44,949 nt of DNA from a virus. The notes beneath the pieces were generated by a model, which did no database searches, was not told the DNA's origin, and was given only the letters and a program-made list of their open reading frames with translations. Within the stretch, counting starts at the first letter, position 1; each line of letters begins with the position of its first letter. The stretch spans positions 1 to 44,949 of IMG/VR virus record IMGVR_UViG_3300033049_000035, one strand, 5' to 3'. Shown here piece after piece: positions 24,901 through 32,840 of the stretch. The position numbers were made by a program, and so were the translations under genes.

Positions 24901-27900
24901 CTTTAATCACAAGCCACTCATTCTCCACGAACAATAAGAACTTATTCAAGAACTCTTCTTTTACTTGTTCTGGCATGTGCATTATAGTATCCTCTATTGC
25001 TCTATACGTTGCCGTATCACCTTCATCACCACAAAGAAGCATGGTGGGTCCTTGGAGGGCTGGAGATGTTAGAACACCAGTGGCATACCATAATTCTTTA
25101 GTTGTTGGCCACGTTTTAACAGTAGGTACTGGGCTTATTATATTACCATTATATTGTATTTTAGTAATAATAGGGTCTTTAGCATTGTCTATAAAATATT
25201 TATCTCGCCATAATAGACTACCAATCCAATATATCCAAGATGAAGGTACCGATACGAATCCAGAATTAGATGCTAACGTTCCAAGAATTGTTCTACCTTG
25301 CGTACTAGTATTTGTGAATATTGGTGTTTTCATTCCAACCATTGGGAATGTATTGACAAATAAAAATGCCTTAGATAAATCCTCCTCTTCAGATGCTGCT
25401 TGTGCATAATATAGAGCACTACCAAATAGTGATTGGGTTGTGATTTCCGAACCACTTCCTTTTTTATCTGCAAACCCAAATTCCACTCTATCTACCACTA
25501 TACCAGTTGTACCAGTAACTAACGCATCATTAATTAAGCTTTTATTTTCACCAACATTTAACTTAGATAGATTGTTCGTGTCTCCAGACCTAACATCGAC
25601 AAGACCAGACGCTCTTCTCAACATAGTACCAGTTCTATCTTCAACATTATTAGAGATATTACTGTCCATATAAAATGCAGGCATCATTAATGAATTCCCA
25701 ACGTCATTTTTAATATTATCAAGATTTGAGTTTGGGTACCCACCACCAGCTTTAACCTCAAAGAATTCAGTAACACCAAACTTAGTATCAAGAGGGTTTA
25801 ACCCTTTAATAGGTGCATCCTCTTTAAGACCATTTTCAATATTACCTTGCTCTGCTCTTGTTCCTGGCTCATACTTCTTATCGTAGTCCTCCTTCAACTT
25901 TATTATATCATCCAAAGGCATACTAAAGGCGTAATTCAAATATTCTTTACGGTCTAATATTTTAACATACTTAGCACCGTCATCCACTTTAATAGTGTCT
26001 ATATTCCCATTAATGTAATTACCAGTAAACAGTGTTGTATTACCCAAAGACTTAAGCTCTGCATCGGATTTAAGCTTTCCAGCAGTATAAAAACTTTGAC
26101 CGTCAAAGTCACCATTTATAGGAATATACGCTCGTTTATTATCGGAAATGTATTTGTATTGATAGTTACCACTAATTTCTGTCATATATGGTATAGCTGA
26201 AGTACCACCAGTATAGTTATTAATATTATTAGAACCTTTCTTGAAGTGTTCTATAATTGCATTACTAGTAGAATAATTAGTAGCTATGGTATCCCTCAAA
26301 ACCATTTCTCTAGTACCATAATACAAGTTATTAGCCTCAATCTTTGCCATGTATTGGATTAGTTCAGTGTCAATACTATCATTGGCCGTACCCAAATACA
26401 AGAACGTTCTATACATAAGTTTACGTAGTAAATCATCTTCATGTTTTACTAAACCTTCCCTGTATGGATTAGTGGTTTGCCCTCCTACTTGAGAGGCTTT
26501 TGTGTCTATAGGTGTTAGGGCAAACCAATCAATATCAGTATTCAGCCTCAATGTCTCTGCGGTCAAGTCAGATTGTTTCGATTTTATGAACGCATTTAGT
26601 AAGTCTTCTATAAATGCAACTTCATTAACATCACTAGCTAACACCCTATCCCCCAAATATGTTTCCTCACCAAATTCATTATTAAATTCTGGGAAGGCGT
26701 ATATGGTACTATTACTCGGCACACTTAAATTATTTCGACCCAAATTAGTTAAAGAGTCGTGTCTAGGTGTATTACTTGGCTCTTCTGCATCTGACGCTAC
26801 TTGTTGAATTGTCATCATTAGCGCTTCACAGTGTACTGTTAGGATTCTAAAAATATTTCTGATTGATGGGTTGAAATTGCCACTAAGTTTAGCAACGTTC
26901 CTCAATTTAACCGCCAAATCCGATTTGGTCTGGACTTCTAATTCTTTATTTCTATTGTTAATTCTATTGAATTCCTTGCTAGCATTGAATAGGTCATAAA
27001 GGGTAAATTTAGCATTATCATCAGGTATACCACTTTCAAATCTAACAACTAAGTTATTTGCGTGATTGGTATCGTCACCAGAGCCTCCTTTTCCACTTAG
27101 GTTATAATCATCACTATCATCAAAATCTTGGTATGTATCAATTCTATCATTAAAAGCAGTTACAATTACATGGAATTTTTCCTTTGTAATACTAGTAGAT
27201 TTAATTACCTTTTTAAGCTCATCTACCTTTTTATCTACTTCTTCATTATATGAACTAACTAAGTTTTTAACTTCATCTCCATCTGTCATAACCGCCAACC
27301 ACGTTTCTCCATCAGAAATCAATTGTTTAGAGTCACCTATTTGAGCTTGCTTGAAAAAGTCGGATTGTAATCCTTTAATTTGAGCTAAAATATTGTTAGC
27401 TTTATTTATTCCCAATAACTTTTTATAGGTCGGGTCAGTTTGTTTAAATTTTTTTATTTCTTCGTTGAACTTTGAAATGCTTGCAAGCATTTCATCGATT
27501 GTAATAATTGGGCTGTTAATTGTTCCATCAGAACTAATAGTTTCGAATCTTGTTTTTAACAATTGAAATTTTTCACCACCTATCGTAGTATAAGGAATAG
27601 CCTTAAGGTAACCCATAAGAATATCTGTTAACATAGCATATGTATATCCTATGAACTCCGCTTCAATTTCGAAATTACCAGTCTTAGAGTTAAATTCACC
27701 ATTCCACTTGGTCATATGAAGACAATACATTACTGCTTTACCATAATACCCTTTAACCTTCAAACGGAATATTGGGTATGGTAATTCGAAGAAAACATTA
27801 TACTTTGAGCTTGTACCTCTGGTCAATGCTCCACCACGAATGTCAGTGAACTTGATTTTAACTAATGGAGCGTAAGAAGTGTTGAATCCTATATCTATAT

Positions 27901-28216
27901 CGGTCATTCCGAAGCCCTCTAAGCTATCATCACTAGGTTTAATGAAAGTAGTACCAATTTCAGTATAACTTGTCGTTAGTGAGCGTTTTCCACCATTACC
28001 CAATGGGCTTCCTTCCAAAAATGAAATGGAGCCACTATTATTGCCCGTGGTTTTAACACCACCGCCACCAGTAATTGTTGACCTCGCTTTACTATCTGTG
28101 GTTAATTCAACCAAGATACTCAAATCCTCTGGATTTATATATTCTTGACCATCAGGGTTAGGGTCGATATATAATGTTCTCCCCCTATCTGTTACTGGTT
28201 TCTTATGATTACCCAT
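21962..28216 (-). CDS. Giant baseplate hub/spike protein with C-terminal transglycosylase and M15-type peptidase domains, 2084 aa
   Basis: The N-terminal 200 residues look like a hub core (FFELPYPIFRLKVKGYYGK, CLHMTKWNGEF, FEIEAEFIGYTYAML). A long helical and coiled region (about 220-400) and a large unrecognised middle follow. At about 1690-1830 there is a lytic-transglycosylase-like domain: a catalytic Glu in KTMSVIES, then GFLGLMQFG, and later LSHQQGRGGY. At about 1975-2065 a Zn-peptidase of the M15/Hedgehog-like fold is seen as SRHRKGRAIDF and GKHFHISWW, giving the H...D and H-x-H ligands. This would be a tail-borne cell-wall-cutting enzyme replacing T4 gp5 lysozyme, possibly fused to gp27-like hub functions. 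It overlaps the LysM-like 105-aa gene by eight bases. Confidence 0.88.
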   Translation of the reverse strand: MGNHKKPVTDRGRTLYIDPNPDGQEYINPEDLSILVELTTDSKARSTITGGGGVKTTGNNSGSISFLEGSPLGNGGKRSLTTSYTEIGTTFIKPSDDSLEGFGMTDIDIGFNTSYAPLVKIKFTDIRGGALTRGTSSKYNVFFELPYPIFRLKVKGYYGKAVMYCLHMTKWNGEFNSKTGNFEIEAEFIGYTYAMLTDILMGYLKAIPYTTIGGEKFQLLKTRFETISSDGTINSPIITIDEMLASISKFNEEIKKFKQTDPTYKKLLGINKANNILAQIKGLQSDFFKQAQIGDSKQLISDGETWLAVMTDGDEVKNLVSSYNEEVDKKVDELKKVIKSTSITKEKFHVIVTAFNDRIDTYQDFDDSDDYNLSGKGGSGDDTNHANNLVVRFESGIPDDNAKFTLYDLFNASKEFNRINNRNKELEVQTKSDLAVKLRNVAKLSGNFNPSIRNIFRILTVHCEALMMTIQQVASDAEEPSNTPRHDSLTNLGRNNLSVPSNSTIYAFPEFNNEFGEETYLGDRVLASDVNEVAFIEDLLNAFIKSKQSDLTAETLRLNTDIDWFALTPIDTKASQVGGQTTNPYREGLVKHEDDLLRKLMYRTFLYLGTANDSIDTELIQYMAKIEANNLYYGTREMVLRDTIATNYSTSNAIIEHFKKGSNNINNYTGGTSAIPYMTEISGNYQYKYISDNKRAYIPINGDFDGQSFYTAGKLKSDAELKSLGNTTLFTGNYINGNIDTIKVDDGAKYVKILDRKEYLNYAFSMPLDDIIKLKEDYDKKYEPGTRAEQGNIENGLKEDAPIKGLNPLDTKFGVTEFFEVKAGGGYPNSNLDNIKNDVGNSLMMPAFYMDSNISNNVEDRTGTMLRRASGLVDVRSGDTNNLSKLNVGENKSLINDALVTGTTGIVVDRVEFGFADKKGSGSEITTQSLFGSALYYAQAASEEEDLSKAFLFVNTFPMVGMKTPIFTNTSTQGRTILGTLASNSGFVSVPSSWIYWIGSLLWRDKYFIDNAKDPIITKIQYNGNIISPVPTVKTWPTTKELWYATGVLTSPALQGPTMLLCGDEGDTATYRAIEDTIMHMPEQVKEEFLNKFLLFVENEWLVIKEGLETYITPVGQEITAVGTNSDAAFMNDWVNTGRNNITDPDICVINGDSPMGTNALVNPSLGNLNYHRATPKIFSFGKDLDCDEYNKGVEPVWYNLDMVEDTPVNRRVVDLMLKRSVIMNYNPYTFRPNTSTATTEAITIDVTKANDYLALIGQEYKDLHEKHKAIVKDEQSIKNKVFQSSSNKAIKLNLYRHISALNNKWLGSNNDQNNLFLSCQISDASTNLAAADGRPAVGLIDTFFFLNAAYTDIGDDFLLNPKIISDMISSNYNQSFFDYINRILADNNFNFIPLPTFVNFKTIDGMREIFEPYSYKDIASNGANLSAGPSFVCVYAGQLSKHLDLGSDADYPDDGLDLSGRQGVTLKNIDYNLSADSKTGGLSLPVFAVNYAQQNQNYFKDIKLDQKEFTETDEGLHIIDDISKSGDKNKSTYVGQNLFNVYQTRSYSAEVEALGMPLIQPMMYFQLNNIPMFRGAYLIINTSHKIKPNHMTTKFKGVRVRDVKPPKVDSIFEITELLGEIDGAESLEYSLDETNYDNKPKPVSGDTEIVYPDDTLDESTRNYYKLGYVQGRSFSNAYFNKPSNTKRNDIALTYTDVLEEVSKITKVPLIVLKTMSVIESTVGQDRTVKRGAPNNSGFLGLMQFGRPASIDVKNKIEAKVFDLGLTFGATTDSTNKKLILPPAVKGNQWSSFKSSNNNNKNSMYDDFISALGGAYYAIQNLRVGDPSTITTKNIIDIYLSHQQGRGGYSTIKSNPTELLCNPENGKLVGTANNMKNNPPIKELNTRGGGLKCGTTESDKIVFKQWVAAWQGIIDMIIHQLQPSYVVSNADRLRRVLKELGYKEKGSELDNNGDITQSMANASSSVFSTIKFKYPNLMITVTGGNDLFHKTIDSRHRKGRAIDFVISPSSTNDVANIKTILQGYAAGNNNKFRFLDEYSNPTVNASGKHFHISWWDSGGTEGSGNLADAIALSQATPPIETYLV

Positions 28217-28526
28217 ATAAGTTCTTATATTCTTCTACTGCATTCACGTACCGTTCTACCGCACTATTGTATGGGAATGGTACTCTTATAACATCTCGGT
28301 CTTTAATATCGAACTCCATACCACCATATTGGGGGTTTGCAAGCATAATAAGGAAACCATGATATGGGTTATTATAATACTGTTGACTCACTTTGTCAAG
28401 TCTTGTCTCTCCAAGTTTGTAAATTACTTGTTTATCACTACTCAGAACAGGTAGTTGAAGTCCAGGAATTGGTTTAACTGAACCATTAGTTCTAAATTCT
28501 GCGTATCTATCAAAATATTCTGCCAT
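28209..28526 (-). CDS. LysM-like baseplate protein (gp53/gpX-like), 105 aa
   Basis: A LysM-like core at about residues 35-80 has the order KLGETRLDKVSQQYYNNP, GFLIMLANPQYGG, DIKDRDVIRVPFP, typical of small tail proteins such as P2 gpX and of the LysM part of T4-like gp53. Such proteins glue the hub or wedge to the tube. The gene lies six bases after the 1339-aa gene and overlaps the 2084-aa hub gene, forming one transcription unit of baseplate proteins. The fold assignment is by pattern; whether it is functionally gp53 is open. Confidence 0.7.
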   Translation of the reverse strand: MAEYFDRYAEFRTNGSVKPIPGLQLPVLSSDKQVIYKLGETRLDKVSQQYYNNPYHGFLIMLANPQYGGMEFDIKDRDVIRVPFPYNSAVERYVNAVEEYKNLYG

Positions 28527-28532
28527 TAGCTT

Positions 28533-31500
28533 TTAACAATTATTATTAATCACATCATCTAAGAGTGCATTGTAATTTTCATCAGTTATTAAATCACCTG
28601 CCACCACGCCACCACAGTTAACTTGGGATACCGTGTATGTAATACTTTTATTAATATTTACCGAGCCAGAAGAAAGTTTAAGTCTAAAGGTTGCATGTTC
28701 ATCACCATCCATAGCTAATAACATTTGTCTCCAAGAATTGCCACTTTCAATAGAGGCAACGTTATTGGTTATTGAAATCTGACCTGTTGCAACATCAATA
28801 TATGCAGAATTATAATACACCTGCAACTTAGCATTATACGGTTTAGTCAAGTTAGTGAGGTTTGCACCTAGGACACATTTTATATACCCATTACTTAGAG
28901 TTTGAAGTGTCATCAAACTCGCATCCAATACTTGCTTATCTACTGTATCTCCAGTGCCACCATCCGAAACTGGTGGATTTGTCCCTGCACCTCCAGTAGT
29001 ACCATCTACATCATCAGCAAGACTTACTTGGTTAACATCTGGGTCATTCGTATTATTACTAATACCCGATTGCTGTTTTTTTGCAGGTGGAAATGGAGTA
29101 TTAGGGAATTCTCCCTCAACATATTCTCGACCCGAATCATTAGATACTTTGATACTATCAGCTCTTGGGTCATAAACCTGAGCATTTGCAAAGTAGTTGA
29201 AGCTAACTGCGTTTTGTAATTTATTAATAGGTCCTTGTAGACTTGAACCTCCAAGAAACGCGAAGTTAAGGTCAACAGTACATATCATTGGTTGGACACC
29301 TACACCCTCTGGGTTTAAGTCCCAAACTAATGGTTCATAACTGAAGTTTAATGTATCAATTACAATTTTAGTATGATAGAAATCACCGATTCTTAAAATA
29401 CAAACTGGTGGCCTACCGAATGCTAAATTATCTGGTTTACTCAAATCATTCCCACTGAACTCATCTGTTTCTGTAAAGTGAGTAGGTCCTTGTCTTGTAC
29501 ACTGTTGTAGGAAGGTTAATCTTGAGTTAAATCCTTCGGGTGTAATTGAATGAAAGCTTGGATGGAAGAAATGAATCTTCTCAGCTAAACTATCATAAAC
29601 GAATTTATCATTCTCTTGTAGTTTTTGAAAGAATCCAATCTCATTATAAAATCTCGCTTTTAATCTATCCGTAAATTCAATTTCAGCAGCATCATCAACT
29701 ACTGTTTTCTTACTTGGGTTTAATTCCTCTGCCAATTTAGCATCCCATTCAAATTTAATCGTTACTTTTCTACCAGCCTTTGCCGCATCATATTGAAGTA
29801 TGTCTGGGTCTGCTGGGAAATTAGGGTCTGGTGAAGGAACCATGGCAGGACCCAACACGCCTGTAGTACCGCCATTGACGATTCTTTTATTTACAATAGG
29901 GTCATTTGGGTCTAATATTTCGTCTTTGAACCAGTCATATACTGCACCTAATCTATCAGATTTAGTTTGGTCACTTTCTAAATTATTACCATATACCGTA
30001 AGTGTAATTTTACACGCTGGACACTCATTTCTAAGTGAATTTTGTAATTCTGTAGTGAGGTCAGAATTTATTTCAAAATTATACCCATAATTGGTATTGT
30101 CATCTATTGTATAACCACCGTCAGATTCGTAAAATATCAAACCAAAGTTTTCCCCTTCTGGGTCATCCTCAATTTCATCCCCATTATCATCCAAACCATT
30201 CTCATATCCTAAACTCATTAACTCAGACATAGTTAGAGTTTTATCGTATGGAAAATATACACTGAATTTAGATGGTTCTGGTTGTGGTACATCGTTTACC
30301 TCTTGGATAATTGAATTTTTAGCCAATTCCACTGTATTTAATTCGTCTGGACTTAAGTTACCAGATACTCTTGGGTCTAAATCTTTTGCACCAGCAAAGA
30401 ATGAATTAATAATATCATTATGTTCACCTTTAAGACTATTCACATAGGCTGGATGGTCAATAATTATTTTGAATTGAAGATTACCTGTTCTTTCAGTATT
30501 ATTATACGTATATATTGGCTCACCTCTACCAATGAAATCCGTCTTCTCCCAATTTATATTAGTATTATCCACAAAATTCATTTCATATGGTGGAAACCAC
30601 ATAATTCTACCACGTTTTCCGTTGGTAATGTCTCCAGGTCCTACCTCACTTGGTATTAACTTTGTAAGGTCATCAGCCCAAGCTAAATTTTCAATTGAGA
30701 ACATGAAGTTCCTTATTTTACTATTCTCTTGCTCCGAATAAGCTCCATCTTCACCATCAAATGGTGCAATTCTAACAAATCCATTATCATCCAATACTGA
30801 ACCAACTAAATTTCCTCTCTTATTCACACCAGCATTTGGGTCTAAACCTGAATGCTTTTGTAATTTATCTACACCATCATATCTATCAAACGTAGTCCAA
30901 GTTCTGGAAAACATTTTTGAAGGGTCTGTTTCAATATCTTGACCATTAAACTTTCTTATTGCACTACCTTTTGACATGTAGCTGACTCCTTCAGTAGTAA
31001 CTACTGAACTATTAATTTCAGTTGGGAGTTGTTCAGTATATTTAGTCGTCATAAGATTTATCATCTTACTTGAGTTATTGAATAGTGCTTGCGTTTTGGA
31101 CAATAACGTTTTCTTTTGGAAGTTAGCACCTCTGGTCGTCATAGGCACTTTTGGGTCGTTCCACGCAAATGGAACGCCTGCCCCACCACCTTGCTGCGAG
31201 TCTAAGGTGGTTTTAAGGTCTTCTAAACCAATAAAACCAGAATTAGCTATCATACCACCCCTTTGGTAATTACTTTGCGATATTGGATTATTCTCGCTTC
31301 CGTGAAGTAAGTCAATTACACCACCCACATTATCAGAAAAAGCATAAATATTCGGATTAATACCACCATTTGGATTTTTAGGGTCAATAAATCCTGGAGC
31401 ATAACCACTCTTCGTAGCATTACTATTACGTAGGCTGGCCTGAAGGTTTGCGAATAACGCTAATACTTGACCCCTACCAGAGTTGTCAATTTGGCTATTC

Positions 31501-32552
31501 CCTCTTGTTATGTTTGGTACAGGGTTTTCAGCCTGAAATATAGATGAGCTTCGTTCGAATAGACTTACTGGCGCTTTTACACCTAAAATCTTTTCAGTAT
31601 AATTGAGTAGTTTTCCACCACCACCTTTACCTACAGTAATCGAATAGTTAGGCACTATAATACTATTACCCATCATTACACTTAAAGGGTTCATATTAAT
31701 ATTACCAAGAGTCTCTTCATATAGATTAGCCCCCACATTGGCTTGAATAGCAAATGCTAATTGATTTGCCGCTATTAAACCTAAAGGTGTCTCATTAGAA
31801 TCGATATTTCTATTATTCAAAATACCTTCTATCTCAAAATATGGATTAGGTGAACCTATTTGACTGGTATTAGGTAATACTCCACCTAATAAACCATCAA
31901 TTATACTTGAAGCAGTACTGACTACTCCACCACCTGCAATACCCTTAGTCTCTTCTAAATAATTGGAGTAGTTCTTATTGGTTACAACAGGACTTGTTAT
32001 AATATCTTTCAATAATTGAGCGTCAAAATCAAGATATTTAGACTTGGTTGTTAGACTCTTTCTATATTCTTCAGATTGTTTTAGATTTTTATTCGCATCA
32101 TCTTCTGAATATGGTTGAGGTACGGTATTTGAATCTAATGGTTGATAAGTTTTGATGTCAATTACTTCGGTAGTACCCAAAGAATTCTTGTATTTATTAT
32201 TGATTATTAGCAAATCATTACTTAGACTACTATTTTCTAATAAGTTAGCCTGTTGTACACCATATTTACCCACATTGGACTCTACTGCACTTTGATTGAC
32301 AATTGAGATTTGTGTCATGTCATCAAGTGTCCCTTGGTATTTATTATTTATAATAAGTAAATCTTGGTATAGTGCAGCAGTATCCTCTAAATTTGAGGAA
32401 GCTTGTACACTTTGTGTGGTTTCACCAATTGATGTAAAATTTCCAATATTGTACAGTAATCCAGATAGACCATTTTCAGTAACAGTATCTGAAATAATAT
32501 TTCTGGCAAGAAGTGCCTCTCTTATACTTGGTGATAGCGAATTAATATCCAT
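28533..32552 (-). CDS. Large baseplate/hub structural protein with possible OmpA-like domain, 1339 aa
   Basis: About residues 60-125 contain two copies of DLLIINNKY followed by a similar strand (TQISI, EVIDI). About 640-690 match a tail protein signature (RGRIMWFPPYEMNF, then FIGRGEPIYTYNNTERTGNLQFKI) seen in contractile-tail baseplate proteins. This is interrupted at about 764-930 by an OmpA-like region: FSVYFPYDKTLT, ITLTVYGNN, SDRLGAVYDWFKDEIL, GRKVTIKFEWD. It then resumes with FGRPPVCILRIGDFYHTKIVIDTLNFSYEPLVWD. The C-terminus has a Gly/Thr/Pro linker and a beta domain. It is first in the unit with the LysM and hub genes, directly after the tape measure region. A hub or central wedge location is inferred. 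Confidence 0.85.
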   Translation of the reverse strand: MDINSLSPSIREALLARNIISDTVTENGLSGLLYNIGNFTSIGETTQSVQASSNLEDTAALYQDLLIINNKYQGTLDDMTQISIVNQSAVESNVGKYGVQQANLLENSSLSNDLLIINNKYKNSLGTTEVIDIKTYQPLDSNTVPQPYSEDDANKNLKQSEEYRKSLTTKSKYLDFDAQLLKDIITSPVVTNKNYSNYLEETKGIAGGGVVSTASSIIDGLLGGVLPNTSQIGSPNPYFEIEGILNNRNIDSNETPLGLIAANQLAFAIQANVGANLYEETLGNINMNPLSVMMGNSIIVPNYSITVGKGGGGKLLNYTEKILGVKAPVSLFERSSSIFQAENPVPNITRGNSQIDNSGRGQVLALFANLQASLRNSNATKSGYAPGFIDPKNPNGGINPNIYAFSDNVGGVIDLLHGSENNPISQSNYQRGGMIANSGFIGLEDLKTTLDSQQGGGAGVPFAWNDPKVPMTTRGANFQKKTLLSKTQALFNNSSKMINLMTTKYTEQLPTEINSSVVTTEGVSYMSKGSAIRKFNGQDIETDPSKMFSRTWTTFDRYDGVDKLQKHSGLDPNAGVNKRGNLVGSVLDDNGFVRIAPFDGEDGAYSEQENSKIRNFMFSIENLAWADDLTKLIPSEVGPGDITNGKRGRIMWFPPYEMNFVDNTNINWEKTDFIGRGEPIYTYNNTERTGNLQFKIIIDHPAYVNSLKGEHNDIINSFFAGAKDLDPRVSGNLSPDELNTVELAKNSIIQEVNDVPQPEPSKFSVYFPYDKTLTMSELMSLGYENGLDDNGDEIEDDPEGENFGLIFYESDGGYTIDDNTNYGYNFEINSDLTTELQNSLRNECPACKITLTVYGNNLESDQTKSDRLGAVYDWFKDEILDPNDPIVNKRIVNGGTTGVLGPAMVPSPDPNFPADPDILQYDAAKAGRKVTIKFEWDAKLAEELNPSKKTVVDDAAEIEFTDRLKARFYNEIGFFQKLQENDKFVYDSLAEKIHFFHPSFHSITPEGFNSRLTFLQQCTRQGPTHFTETDEFSGNDLSKPDNLAFGRPPVCILRIGDFYHTKIVIDTLNFSYEPLVWDLNPEGVGVQPMICTVDLNFAFLGGSSLQGPINKLQNAVSFNYFANAQVYDPRADSIKVSNDSGREYVEGEFPNTPFPPAKKQQSGISNNTNDPDVNQVSLADDVDGTTGGAGTNPPVSDGGTGDTVDKQVLDASLMTLQTLSNGYIKCVLGANLTNLTKPYNAKLQVYYNSAYIDVATGQISITNNVASIESGNSWRQMLLAMDGDEHATFRLKLSSGSVNINKSITYTVSQVNCGGVVAGDLITDENYNALLDDVINNNC

Positions 32553-32571
32553 AACAACTCATAGGTTTGTA

Positions 32572-32580
32572 TATAAATAC
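32572..32580 (-). promoter_or_regulatory. Late-promoter-like motif GTATTTATA upstream of the 1339-aa gene
   Basis: Coding-strand GTATTTATA, 20 bases before the ATG at 32552. One base differs from the common ATATTTATA. It would drive the baseplate hub operon. Confidence 0.42.
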
Positions 32581-32640
32581 TAATGGTACGCAAAATTTGT
32601 TGGAAGTAAATGACTATGGTTCAGAAAAACGACACAATAA

Positions 32641-32720
32641 TCTTATATAATATTATATATATAACTATATAATAGATACTACACGTAGTGTTATTTAATA
32701 TTAATCTATATATATATTTT
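32641..32720. other. Extreme AT-rich tract with palindromes, possible DNA unwinding element
   Basis: Eighty bases of nearly pure A/T, with a perfect 16-base palindrome TATATAATATTATATA at 32644-32659 and a small hairpin ACTAC-AC-GTAGT near 32688-32699. It lies directly downstream of the G-rich segment and host-type promoter. This is the arrangement expected for an easily melted origin region. Function is inference. Confidence 0.45.
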
Positions 32721-32775
32721 GCCGTAGGCTTGGTTGCCCTTCGGGTATTCTACCCCCTGTTGTCCCCCAAAGACT
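32721..32775 (-). ncRNA. G-rich structured RNA segment downstream of a host-type promoter
   Basis: A GC-rich island in very AT-rich surroundings. The coding-strand transcript would contain two G5 tracts (GGGGGACAACAGGGGG), a perfect hairpin GGGTA-GAA-TACCC (32755-32743), a GGG, and a mini-stem GCC-TAC-GGC (32729-32721). Transcription could begin near 32773 from the TTACTTTG box at 32786-32779. No coding frame of interest and no T-run terminator follows. It may be a stable RNA, a G-rich R-loop initiation zone, or simply a leader of the 1339-aa gene. Confidence 0.4.
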
Positions 32776-32778
32776 TTA

Positions 32779-32809
32779 CAAAGTAACACATTTATTTTGA
32801 TAAAGTCAA
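32779..32809 (-). promoter_or_regulatory. Bacteroidota-type promoter after the tape measure gene (TTG-N20-TTACTTTG)
   Basis: Coding strand: TTG at 32809-32807, 20 bases, TTACTTTG at 32786-32779 (seven of eight positions of TAnnTTTG by my reading). Sequence after TTG (ACTTTA) equals that of the promoter at 39335-39365. It points to the G-rich segment and not directly to a gene start. Confidence 0.6.
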
Positions 32810-32840
32810 GTAATTTACCAACTAATATCAACTAAATGAT

